The notes below the pieces were generated by a model. The model made no database searches. It was not told the origin of the DNA and worked only from the letters and a program-made list of their open reading frames with translations. The position numbers and the translations under genes were made by a program. A DNA stretch of 64,000 bases from Ephydatia muelleri (Eukaryota > Porifera > Demospongiae > Spongillida > Spongillidae), in the NCBI GenBank assembly GCA_013339895.1, contig JABACO010000003.1, positions 393,635 to 457,634 of the forward strand, given 5' to 3'. This document shows, in pieces, positions 1 to 11,000 of this stretch. How positions within the stretch are numbered: position 1 is the stretch's first letter; every line of letters begins with the position of its first letter.

Positions 1-460
1 GCTTGGGTGTTGGAAGTGGTGTGTGGGTAGAAATGTAAAAAGATTTTATGACATTGTATGTAGGATTGTAAGGGTTTGTTGGAGGTGGTGTGTAGGGATG
101 TTGGAGTATATAGGTGATGTAGGTGTTGGAGGGATGATGTGGTTTGTTGGAGGGTGGAGGTGTGGTGTAGGAGGGTGGAGGTGATGTCCCTCCACATCAC
201 CTCCACCCTACACATCACACACTCCTCCACCCTTCTACACCCTGGTGTGGGAGAGGGTGGAATGGGTGATGGAGGGTGTGTTTGGAGGATGTAGGTGATG
301 TGGGTGATAGGATTCATTCTATGAGGTGTTGGAAGGTTGTGTTAAGTGTGTGGTGATGCAGGATTGGTGGTGGTGTGTATGATGTTATAGGATTGAAAGT
401 GGTGTATGGAATGTTGTGGGGTGTATGGGATGTTGGAGGTGGTGATTGTTAGTGATGTGT
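1..460. repeat. GT/GGA-rich degenerate minisatellite
   Basis: The strand is almost pure G, T and A with recurring words such as GGTGGTGTGTAGG, GATGTTGGAGG and GGTGATGTAGG in irregular tandem order. No open frame with protein character is present. A perfect 15-bp inverted repeat sits inside it (173-187 and 194-208). It looks like a degenerate minisatellite. Confidence 0.6.
173..208. repeat. Perfect 15-bp inverted repeat
   Basis: GGGTGGAGGTGATGT at 173-187 is exactly complementary to ACATCACCTCCACCC at 194-208, with a 6-base loop. Pairing resumes imperfectly beyond it. It marks the point where the GT-rich strand flips to a CA-rich strand, so it probably reflects an inversion within the minisatellite. 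Confidence 0.7.
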
Positions 461-599
461 ATCCATCTCTTGCCTGTAGGATTCCAACCCATGTTGCTCT
501 ACTTCATTCTGAACCACTTTCAGGAGCCATTGGCTCATGCCGTTTCCATCACTACCGGCACCACCTCCTGCACCACCAAGTCATGACTAGCTTAATTTG

Positions 600-1100
600 A
601 TTTCTTATTTCAAATTGAATTCATTGCATGTTTATGTTGTTGTGGTGGATACACCACAACGCTACAATTGGTTAATAACTTTTTTTTAAAGCGTAACTTA
701 GTAAAAAGAAATATAATGTGAATGAGTTGCCATCACTTGCATTTCTAACAGCTGGAAAACTAGGTTATTATTATTATTGCTACTGTTATTCTGTGACAGT
801 AGTAACATTAGGACGTATGGTTATCCGCGGTTTACCAAAATATTGCTGTGTACATTTAGGTAATAAATGACCAAACAGTGTTTCTCTGTCAATCTATAAC
901 TGACATTACGTTATCTGAGCACTTTCTAATGCATCTACCAAAGGCTGGATACAGAGGAAAGTGGGGTCAGTGTGGTGGATGTGAGGGGTGCAGAGTGTGG
1001 GTATGAAAGAAATGTGGTTGTGGTCATTTTATCTAACAAATGAATGTTAATTCTTCACCCAAAATACAAACTGTAAAAAGCCAAACTCATATAAAATATG
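600..1100. other. No gene seen
   Basis: AT-rich sequence with short frames only and no recognisable domain. It lies downstream of the 3' end of the minus-strand CARD/death-domain gene and may hold its 3' untranslated region. Confidence 0.4.
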
Positions 1101-1104
1101 AAGG

Positions 1105-3770
1105 TCACTTCGAGATCTTGTCTCTCAGTTTCTTTGCTAGAGGAACATGAGCTTCATCCGATGCAAGCACTTCCAGAAGTGTGTAGAAACATTTTGGTTC
1201 AGTGGTTATGTGCTTCTCCAGAGTACTCAACAATTGTCTGTTCTTCTGTGCAGTTGGAGCATCGTACAGCTGGTCCCTTTCTGATGGTGTTAGGAGCTCT
1301 TTTCCGTAGAGATCAGCTATCAGGCCATCAGCCTGGTCATTACTGATGCCTTTGAACAACTCTGAGTAGCACATCTTGAAAGCCTTCTCTCCAGATGGGA
1401 GAACAGATTGAGCAGCCATTGGAGTGCCTGAATAATGCAGATATGGATCTTATCACACTGCTCACATGAGGGTGATATAATCTAGCAACATTCTCTCTGT
1501 GCACTGTCAGGTGGAAGGTAGAGCACATTGCTAAAAACATTTAGTCTGTAATCACCCACCAAAATCTAGACTAAAAGCTGAAGATTACGAAGCCATCAGT
1601 ATAATAATCAACACAACCAGTGCAAACCATACCAAGAACCAAATCCTTCTCTTATAATTAGTAACTCCATAGTAGCTTAAAAATATTGTAAATCCTTAGA
1701 CAAATGTGTGTTCAGATCAGATACATACACTATAAGTCACACTGCTTACCTGTGCTGCCATTACTGCCTCCTCTGACAGGTACACTATCCACCACAGGCT
1801 GCTCCACTTGCACATCTCCTGAGGCTCCCTGCATACCTATATTCAAACATGTTGATCTTGGTGGTGTACCCTACTACACCTACACAACATACACAATGCG
1901 CTCCATTCCACCAGTAGATATGTGGTTCTCAAAACACATACGATACATGAGTCTTAACACTACTGAACACATCAATGCTACTCATAATTACCTTTCTGTT
2001 GTGCTCCAATACCCACATATGCCTTCACCTTTTCAGCTATGACTGCCTCATCACATGATTCAAGGACAGCAATCAGAGATGACCATGTCACTCCTTGTAC
2101 CTTCAGCCATGTTTGGAACATCTCCCTACTGCATTCTTCTGCTCGGTTTGGGTATCGTTGCTCTATTATCTTCAACTGTCGACCATTAGGATCGAAGTTG
2201 AAAGCCACACACAGATTCTTCCAGTTGTCAGCCACATTTCTTATGATGGAGACCACCTCTCCATCCACAATGATACTTTGCAGCTCAGCCAATGTGGGCC
2301 TTTGGTCACGGCGTGGTAGAGCACATGGAGCTGGTGTACAAAGGGTTAATATCAAATGACAGGAAATCCCTTTTAGTCCTGCTTGCCAAACTAAAACCTT
2401 AAAAACTGTAACTGGTATCCATGGTGATACACATTTAAACAGACACACGATACACACCTGCCATCTGTGAGGGCGTAGTTTGTCTGATGTTAAGAGATGG
2501 TTGCCATGGTGATGCACCTAAAGGTGTGTGCCCATCAAGGTGACTCTCACTGATGGACACAAGAAGATATGCTTACCATATTTGGCTGCCAACTCATTGG
2601 CCAGGGCAACTTCACCAACAGCCGAGGCTTGGAGTACAGTGATGATGGTGTCCCATGTGTATGGACTGCATCTCCTGCTGTTCCACTCTGTCAACACATG
2701 CTCAAACAGTCCATTGGGGAATACTGTCTCTCCAGTCCATCCAGTACTCCTTTGGTACTTTTAGAAGATTTCCAACAACTCTCCATTTGCCAGGAATAAC
2801 AGCTGCAACCTCATTTAGCAGGGTTGGTAGGTCTGGTTCTATTTATAGAATGGAAAGGATGGAGGGGAGGGAGAGGTGGAGAGGAGGAGGGTTGAGGAGG
2901 GGGAGGGTGGAGGAGGGGAGGAGGGGGTGGAGGAGGGGAGGGAGAGGGGGGAGGATGGGGAGGTAGAGGGGTGGAGGAGGGAGGGAGGGGTGGGGAGGGG
3001 GACGGAGGGGTGGAGGAGGGGGACGGAGGGTGGAGGAGGGGGAGAGAGAAGGGTGGAGGAGGGAGGGAGGGGTGGAGGAGGGGGACGGAGGGGTGGAGGA
3101 GGGGGAGGGAGGGAGAGAGGGGTGGAGGAGGGAGAGAGGGGGCGGAGGAGGGAGAGAGGGGTGGAGGGGGAGGAGGGGGAGGCAGAGAGGGATGGAGGAG
3201 GGAGGGGAGGGAGGAAGGGTAAAGAAGATAGATGTACACAGACCTCTATCTCTGTGGTCAATATGTGACCCAAAGGGGTAAGATGGCCTTCAAGACGGTT
3301 GAGTATTTGGTTTCCCTTCAAAGGTCTGTACTGAACATACCATTGGTCCCTGAATAGCTGTCTCCTCCCGATGAATGCCAAAAAGTGTCCCTCCAAGGTT
3401 CCCTAGCAACACAATATAAGTGCATGGTTACGTACTGCAGCCGTCTGCCAGCGTCGGCCATAACAGACCACTACTGTAGGTTCTCGTGAGCTCCTCTGCA
3501 AGACGTTGCAACGCGGGTCTGCTGACGAATCTTCACAAAGTCTTCAAACTTCTTTGGCGTAACTCTCACTTGAGCCACCACCGATTCCATGAGCTGGCTG
3601 ACCTGGTGTGCCTTGGAATATCCGAGGGTATTCAAGGTGCTGCTCATCGATTGGTAGCTAAGTAACTCCTTTGCGACGAGACTATGCGCAAAATGGTTTA
3701 GCTCGATAGTGGCTAACAATGAATTAATGTCGGCCATCTTCTGCTGAAGAGCTCGTGTCTCGGGGTTCAT
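1105..3770 (-). CDS. CARD-death domain-death domain-CARD adaptor-like protein, spliced
   Basis: Five exons are proposed on the minus strand: about 3480-3770, 2577-2838, 1992-2330, 1750-1828 and 1105-1427. Exon 1 (from MNPETRALQ) is a helical CARD-like module. Exon 2 encodes a death domain (LLNEVAAVIPGKW ... YTWDTIITVLQA). Exon 3 encodes a second one (IIRNVADNWKNLCVAFNF ... WSSLIAVLESC). Exon 4 is a short linker. Exon 5 is a CARD (ELFKGISNDQADGLIADLYG) ending at the stop at 1105. Donors at 2576, 1991 and 1749 and acceptors before 2330, 1828 and 1427 are canonical, and exon 4 joins exon 5 in frame (GST-GTPMAAQ). CARD and death domains are homotypic assembly modules of cytoplasmic apoptosis and immune signalling. 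Exon 2 contains two single-base frame changes, and the exon 1 donor is not resolved. The fold calls come from sequence pattern only. Confidence 0.62.
2577..2838 (-). pseudogene. Death-domain exon with two frame changes
   Basis: This exon reads as a death domain only if the frame changes twice. Frame one gives LLNEVAAVIPGKWRVVGNLL, frame two continues GVLDGLERQYSPMDC, and frame three continues FEHVLTEWNSRRC to ELAAKYG just before the GTAAGC donor at 2576. Each change is a one-base shift. Either the gene is decaying or the assembly has single-base errors here. Confidence 0.55.
2850..3215. repeat. Polypurine GGAGGGTGGAGGAGGGGGA tract
   Basis: About 365 bases of almost uninterrupted purine on the plus strand, built from irregular GGAGG and GTGGAGGAGGG units. 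It lies in the intron between the first CARD-like exon and the first death-domain exon. Long proline/serine-rich or glycine/glutamate-rich frames across it are composition artefacts. Confidence 0.8.
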
Positions 3771-3937
3771 TCTTGGCTGTCTTGGCTACTAGTGTACAGT
3801 ACAGCGAAGGATAAACACAGCCGTCGTGTCGCGTAATTGAAAATGTAATATAATGTACTCTGGGAAACTGGGTGTACAATTAGATCATTACGGCATCACT
3901 TTGAAGTGATAGTGAAATCATCCGTGAATATCCCCCC

Positions 3938-3938
3938 G

Positions 3939-3973
<35 letters not shown>

Positions 3974-3994
3974 AGCCCCCTCGACTCGCTACTG
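3938..3994. repeat. Poly-C tract beside a hAT-like terminus
   Basis: A cytosine run of about 35 bases is followed by AGCCCCCTCGACTCGCTACTG. Read on the minus strand this is CAGTAGCGAGTCGAGGGGG followed by poly-G. That resembles the CAGTGGCGG-poly-G ends of other hAT pieces in the window. No matching second end was found, so this is a possible solo terminus. Confidence 0.35.
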
Positions 3995-5010
3995 ATTACA
4001 AAACTTGTAAGTAGTGGCGAGCGAAAGCGGATATATGTATGGTGTGGAGTCCCGCCTTTAGAGGCGGGGACGGAATCGGCAGCAGGTTCAATATAGGATT
4101 GATTGAGGATTAATGAAATCACTTCACTCGCGTCTGGAGGGATAACGGAGAAAACGGATCGCTTATCTCTTTGTCGCGATGGAACGAGAACTCAAAGATC
4201 TACAGTTCTACGTTTGTTCCGTGTCATAAAACAGTGTGCTTTTAGAGAAGCAAACGAATTCCTGTTTCTCGTGCCCAGTCCTAAAACAATTCTTGGTCGT
4301 CGTCGTCACGTCGTCTTCTCCTTAGGAAGGAGCTACGAAAGGTTTTGAAGAACGGTAATAGCACAAATCGCTTCGGAATTCACCTGCACGGTGCCCCTTA
4401 AGGTCAAATAGACACCTAGAAAGAAGATACAGCGAGAAGTCCTCTTGCGGTAGCACGTTTTATATAGGAATTGATATGCAGAAGTTAATATTAGTTAATG
4501 TATACAGCATGCAGTCCAACCATAGATAGTATAGTAAGGGGATTGGAAACGAGTCACGTGAGCGCATCACTGGCTGTGGGCACTCCGCGTTACATCGTTA
4601 ACACCTACTGAGAAGTTCGAAATCGTTCATATCTTCAGTTGATCAGTTCGGTTGGTCTTGGTTCTTTTTATCTGCTCTGAAGCGCTTCACATACGTAGGA
4701 GAATATCTATAAGCGTTTTAGGTTGGAAAAATATGACGGGCAACTTCGAAAATTAGAAAAAAAAAGTTTTTTTCAGGACGCATCGCACTTGTGTACCTTC
4801 TGTGCGCGGGCTGTTGTGCGTATTGATCAGTTCGTCGTGTTTTGTTGTTGGTGAACCGCTTAGAAGTTAGCCGTACATTCCACAGCCGCACATTCCACAC
4901 CAATTAACACTAATGAACGGCCGTGCGGCCGATGACGTAATTGATTTTGCTGCTGGCAGGATAAACATTTATCTGAGAAACGATATTAGTTTGGGAACTT
5001 ATGGGGCGTA
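3995..5010. other. No gene seen
   Basis: Unique-looking sequence with no frame that carries recognisable protein character. A 20-base word near 4015 (GTGGCGAGCGAAAGCGG) resembles a large-subunit rRNA segment, but its flanks do not. Confidence 0.4.
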
Positions 5011-5018
5011 TTTGAATG

Positions 5019-7290
5019 TGCTTCCATTCTGGACCTCACCCAGAGGTTGCCTGACCAGGTAATGTCTAGCTCATGTCATTGGCCCCTCCCACCTGAGGAC
5101 CATGGCTATGCCATCATTGCACCCACATGCATTGAGTAAGTTAGATACTGCTTAATCACCAGGGAAGCATGGTACTGGTGAGGCTGTGCATTCTAGACCT
5201 CACCCAGAGGCTACCTGACTTGGTAAGATCCAGCTCATATCACTGGCCCCTCCCACCTGAGGACCATGGCTATGTCATCATTACACACACAAACATTGAG
5301 TAAGTTAGATACTTCTTAATCACCAGGGAAGCATGGTACTGGTGAGGCTGTGCATTCTGGACCTCACCCAGAGGCTACCTGACTTGGGAATATCCAGCTC
5401 ATGTCATTGGCCCCTCCCACCTGAGGACCGTGGCTATGTCGTCATTACACACATAAACATTGGTAAGTTAGATACTGCTTAATCACCAGGGAAGCATGGT
5501 ACTGGTGAGGCTGTGCATTCTGGACCTCACCCAGAGGCTACCTGACTTGGTAATATCCAGCTCATGTCATTGGCCCCTCCCACCTGAGGACCATGGCTAT
5601 GTCATCATTACACACACAAACATTGAGTAAGTTAGATACTTCTTAATCACCAGGGAAGCATGGTACTGGTGAGGCTGTGCATTCTGGACTCCACCCAGAG
5701 GCTACCTGACTTGGTAAGATCCAGCTCATATCACTGGCCCCTCCCACCTGAGGACCATGGCTATGTCATCATTGCACCCACATACATTGAGTAAGTTAGA
5801 TACTGCTTAATCACCAGGGAAGCATGGTACTGGTGTTGCTGTGCATTCTGGACCTCACCCAGAGGCTACCTGACTTGGTAAGATCCAGCTCATATCACTG
5901 GCCCCTCCCACCTGAGGACCGTGGCTATGTCGTCATTGCACCCACATGCATTGAGTAAATTAGATACTGCTTAATCACCAGGGAAGCATGGTACTGGTGA
6001 GGCTGTGCATTCTGGACCTCACCCAGAGGCTACCTGACATGGTAAGATCCAGCTCATATCACTGGCCCCTCCCACCTGAGGACCGTGGCTATGTCGTCAT
6101 TGCACCCACATGCATTGAGTAAATTAGATACTGCTTAATCACCGGGCATGGTACTGGTGAGGCTGTGCATTCTGGACCTCACCCAGAGGCTACCTGACTT
6201 GGGAATATCCAGCTCATGTCATTGGCCCCTCCCACCTGAGGACCGTGGCTATGTCGTCATTACACACACAAACATTGAGTAAATTAGATACTTCTTAATC
6301 ACCAGGGAAGCATGGTACTGGTGAGGCTGTGCATTCTGGACCTCACCCAGAGGCTACCTGACATGGTAAGATCCAGCTCATATCACTGGCCCCTCCCACC
6401 TGAGGACCGTGGCTATGTCGTCATTGCATCCACATACATTGAGTAAGTTAGATACTGCTTAATCACCAGAGAAGCATGGTACTGGTGAGGCTGTGCATTC
6501 TGGACCTCACCCAGAGGCTACCTGACTTGGGAATATCCAGCTCATGTCATTGGCCCCTCCCACCTGAGGACCGTGGCTATGTCGTCATTACACACACAAA
6601 CATTGAGTAAATTAGATACTTCTTAATCACCAGGGAAGCATGGTACTGGTGAGGCTGTGCATTCTGGACCTCACCCAGAGGCTACCTGACTTGGTAAGAT
6701 CCAGCTCATATCACTGGCCCCTCCCACCTGAGGACCGTGGCTATGTCGTCATTGCACCCACATACATTGAGTAAGTTAGATACTGCTTAATCACCAGAGA
6801 AGCATGGTACTGGTGAGGCTGTGCATTCTGGACCTCACCCAGAGGCTACCTGACTTGGTAAGATCCAGCTCATATCACTGGCCCCTCCCACCTGAGGACC
6901 GTGGCTATGTCATCATTACACCCACATACATTGAGTAAGTTAGATACTGCTTAATCACCAGGGAAGCATGGTACTGGTGAGGCTGTGCATTCTGGACCTC
7001 ACCCAGAGGCTACCTGACTTGGTAAGAACCAGCTCATATCACTGGCCCCTACCACCTGAGGACCATGGCTATGTCATCATTGCACCCACATACATTGAGT
7101 AAGTTAGATACTGCTTAATCACCAGGGAAGCATGGTACTGGTGAGGCTGTGCATTCTGGACCTCACCCAGAGGCTACCTGACTTGGTAAGATCCAGCTCA
7201 TGTCATTGGCCCCTCCCACCTGAGGACCGTGGCGATGTCGTCATTACAACCACATACATTGAGTGTTGTAATCACCTCAGGGAAGCATTG
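5019..7290. repeat. 164-bp tandem satellite, about 14 copies
   Basis: The landmark CTTAATCACC recurs at 5151, 5315, 5478, 5642 and 5806, giving a 163-164 bp period. About 14 units run from a divergent first unit near 5019 to a degenerate last one near 7260-7320. Two variants differ at linked positions: one has GGTAAGATCC...CATATCACTGG with TGCACCCACATGC, the other has GGAATATCC...CATGTCATTGG with TTACACACACAAAC. In units 7-10 the variants alternate, so part of the array is a 328-bp dimer. One unit (6120-6165) lacks 4 bp. The array lies directly upstream of the first recognised exon of the 7.5-13.9 kb gene. Confidence 0.92.
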
Positions 7291-7551
7291 TAGTGGTTCT
7301 CCTACTGAGAGACTATCTGACCTGTGTCAATTTTCTCTTTATTAGCATTGATGTGAATGTGTTAATTCTCTATTAGCACAATTGTGTGAGTGGCATGACT
7401 TGGTGTAGAATGCTTATTGTCTAGAATATTCCTAGCTAGTATTTAAGCACGGATTTTTTCCTTGCTTTATTCAGTGGTTGAAATTGTGTTAGCATGGTGT
7501 GTTGCTGCTTTAGGGTGTCTGCATTGTTTATTTTGTAAAATCTTCTCAGGG

Positions 7552-8013
7552 AAGGACAAAATACAACATTGATCCTGCACGTTTTGTAGCTGTCCTTATC
7601 GATAGAGGCCAGCCCCCTCTTGAGGCCTCAAGGAAAGCTCCATGTGGGTACTGGTTTTTAGTAGCTGTATCTCTCTCTGGCTGTAGCAGGCCATCAGACA
7701 AGTATGTACTGGCTGTGTACAAATACTGGAGAAGTAACAGAGGCAATCTGCACACATTGCTAGGTAATGTGGTGTTTACCAATCTGCACTAACTGATGTT
7801 TGTTTTTTGCCCCCCTTTAGGTGAGCTTAATGACAGTACGGTTACCATTCCATTGGAGGGAGATGAAATAGTTCCTGGGCCTGAGACCAATGATGTTGAT
7901 GAAGTTGAAGAAGGGATTATCAGAGTGCCTGAAGAGGAGGGTGATAGAACAGATGCACTTCAAGCATGTGAAAAAGAGGATACATTGATACAGCATGGCA
8001 CTGTTCGCATGAT
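7552..8013 (+). CDS. N-terminal exons, unknown and acidic
   Basis: Exon 7552-7764 follows a TTCTCAG acceptor and reads without stops to a GTAATG donor. It contains [13 protein letters not shown] and [14 protein letters not shown]. The next acceptor (CCCTTTAG, exon from 7821) continues in frame as [16 protein letters not shown], then a strongly acidic run ([18 protein letters not shown]). No family is recognised. The in-frame splice is the main evidence that this belongs to the downstream gene. Confidence 0.5.
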
Positions 8014-11000
8014 AATGTAATGTTGGTCTAACTTATTACTTTGTGAATTTCTATCAGGCTGAATCAACAAGTGAATTGCCACTGAGAAGAGATGACAAGG
8101 TGTGCAGAAATTATGTACTTTGTATTGATGCATACTATATACTGTGGAATGGATTTGTAACAGGGAGTGAAGATGGAATCATTACAACTGTATTGTTTAT
8201 GTCAACAACCTTATGATCCATCAAAGTAAGATTATTGCCGGTAACAAATTGCTTAACTACCATTATGCATTTCATTCTAGATTCATGATTGGTTGTGATT
8301 ATTGCAATGACTGGTTTCATGGTAGCTGTGTAGGTATTAGTACAGAAGAAGCATCATCTATTGAGACTTACAAATGTCCTACCTGCTGTAAGGAGTGTAT
8401 TGAGGATCCTTTCTACATTGAAGGTATAAACAGCTTTACATGAATAATGTACTCCATATGTACTGCTGCTACAGAATTATCGAGTGAATCAAGAGGCATT
8501 CCAACTTCTCAACAGGTTTGAATTTTTTAGGGTTCTATATGAGTTTGTGTGGTTTGCATTGTGAGTGTGCTCGTATTTCATTAGCTAGTGATCTAAAAGC
8601 ATAGTCATATCTGGTGTGCAGTGTATGCATATGTATTTCACTATCCATACCCCGACTTACGCATTTAGAGTATGTTTATATATGAGGGATTTGATACAAT
8701 TACATATCTGCTTACAACAATCCTAACATAGTTCAATTAATCATATTACCATAACTAGTAAAATGACGTAAGTGTGCAGAGTAATTATTATTTATAACCT
8801 TTGCCTTCATTTCGTACTGAACATGACAAGCAATAGGTTAATACATAGGAGATATTATACAATTTGTGACAATATTTAATAGTGCTTTGTTTGTTTCAGC
8901 GAACAGATGTATGTAGAATTACAGCAGAACTGCTTGCCCAATCTGCTGACTTACCAACCAGCAACATGTTTTGTAAATCCATACTACATCGTGGTTCTTT
9001 TTCAATCACAAAGATAGTGTGGGATACAATCTGCATAGGTAACACTATTAACCCGTCTTGGGTGCACATAATGGCAAATGGGCTATCTGAGATCAACCAG
9101 TGCTGCTGTTTTGCTTTTAAGCGACACTGGAAGAAGCAAGTCCAGTCAAGGAAACAGTTTAGTTCAATTTTCAGAGCAGATGCTTATTGCACCTTTTCTT
9201 CATGTCCAGTAACTGCAAGGCTTTCTATAACTAAACAAAACATTCATGCAGATAGTGTCATTGTTGAGGTGATGTTCACTGGATCTACGCAGCACGTTAC
9301 AGGGGAAACAAAAGCTCGACATATTAGTTTGTCTGTAAGGAACGACATTCAAAAACATTTTCAAATGACGCACACTGCACCATCAAAAGAGTACCATCAA
9401 AGGCTGATAGCTCTTAGCTCTGAGCAGTATGCATCAGGGAATAGAAATGGAGTTGGGTGTTCAAGTTCAGTAATCAGAAAAATATCATCAGAAGCAAGGC
9501 TGGCAATGCAATGTGATAAGGATCTTATTATGTCACTCTTAATACTTCAAACTGAATTCTTAATGGAATCAGTTTCTAGTAATAAATCTGTTAAAGGCTT
9601 TATCCAGCATATTCATGTTGCACCATTCAGTGTCATATGTTACAATGAGGCCTCAGTTCGTTTGTACCATGAGATAGCCAAATCCTCTCCACTGTTTTGT
9701 GATGCAACAGGTACAATAGTTGCCTTACCCAAGAAAATAGGTAAACAGCCTACTGTCTATTATTATGCAATTGTTTTAAAGCATCCTGTTGATGGCAAGG
9801 CTCCAATTGCTGTTGCAGAGCTAATTACAGAGGACCACACAGTGCTTTCCATATCTTTTTTTCTGCAAAGTTTTAGACGAGCTGAGAGTTTATTGTACGG
9901 TGCATGTAATTTGATAAATCCTGGTCAAGTCATCATCGACCGGAGTCAAGTGCTTCTGATCAGCTTTCTCCAAGTGTACTGCATGGAATCAATTGGAGAT
10001 TACCTACATAGAGCTTTTAGAATTGTGAGTGGTTCAGGTAAACCCAAAGACTTCTCAAAAATTTTGCCTCATGCCTGTACCAGCCATGTCATGAATTCAG
10101 TCAAGAAGGACACCAAAAAGTGGTGCGTTTCATTATACTACAAGTATAAATATTACTGGTTATTTCTCAAAATGAGCAATACAGGTTTAGTATGTACTGC
10201 TTTTCCATTGCAGTAAACTGTTCAACCCTTGACGAGTTGTCAAAAATCGTATGTTTGTTTAATTATTGTATTGCTCTAAGATGGAAACAGATGGCATGGT
10301 AACGGCATATAATTCTTTAGTCAGTATGGTCAATTCCTTTCGAGAAGACCAGCTATGCTTTCAAGACGAGGCTGAACAACCTGATGCTGTTGTTGATCAT
10401 GACTTCAATCTTCCTGTTCATCATCCATTTGGAGCTTACTTTAGCCGAAAAACAGATAAGGTGGTACTCATTGATGGAGGGTAGTACTGTAAACAAGTAC
10501 TATAAGCCTGAATACTTTGATGCATTAATGAAAAATTGGTTTCCAATGGCTCCATTTTGGAGTGGACTTATGCTTGGTAAGGCACATTCTACATTACGCA
10601 TCTTGAACATGACTTACATTGGTGTTCTATTGTAGGGGACCTTCAACGCCATAAACAGGAGGCATCACATGGAAAACAAGTATTATACATTTACCATTTA
10701 AGTATGTTATTTTTAATAAGTTCACTTTGTCAGCTTTCTAGGGATATGTGCAAAACAGCAGGAACAATAGAAGCATGGAACTACATCTTGAAGAGGATAG
10801 ATCATACAGAAATGCACATGAGACCAGATGTATTTATTCGCAATCACTATCCAGTAATATTGGGAAGACAGCGGCAATTTTATGATGACCTACATAAGTC
10901 CTCAAGAAAAGGCTGAAGATGTCTATAAATGTATTTTGTTTATTTTTCATATGAATTGCTTTTTTTATGTTATAGACATCCGAGTCCAAAAAGGTTCTCG

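Noticed and set aside
2811-3396. Long proline/serine-rich and glycine/glutamate-rich open frames on both strands
   Set aside because: They lie over a purine tract that lacks stop codons by composition and show no domain. A short non-repetitive stretch at 3250-3405 (minus) could be an exon but has no supporting family.
4013-4035. Word resembling large-subunit rRNA (GTGGCGAGCGAAAGCGG)
   Set aside because: Only about 20 bases match; flanking sequence does not continue into rRNA, so neither an rRNA gene nor a mitochondrial insertion is supported.
5019-7290. Repeated coding units in the 164-bp array
   Set aside because: No frame stays open through a unit, and the 163-164 bp period is not a multiple of three.
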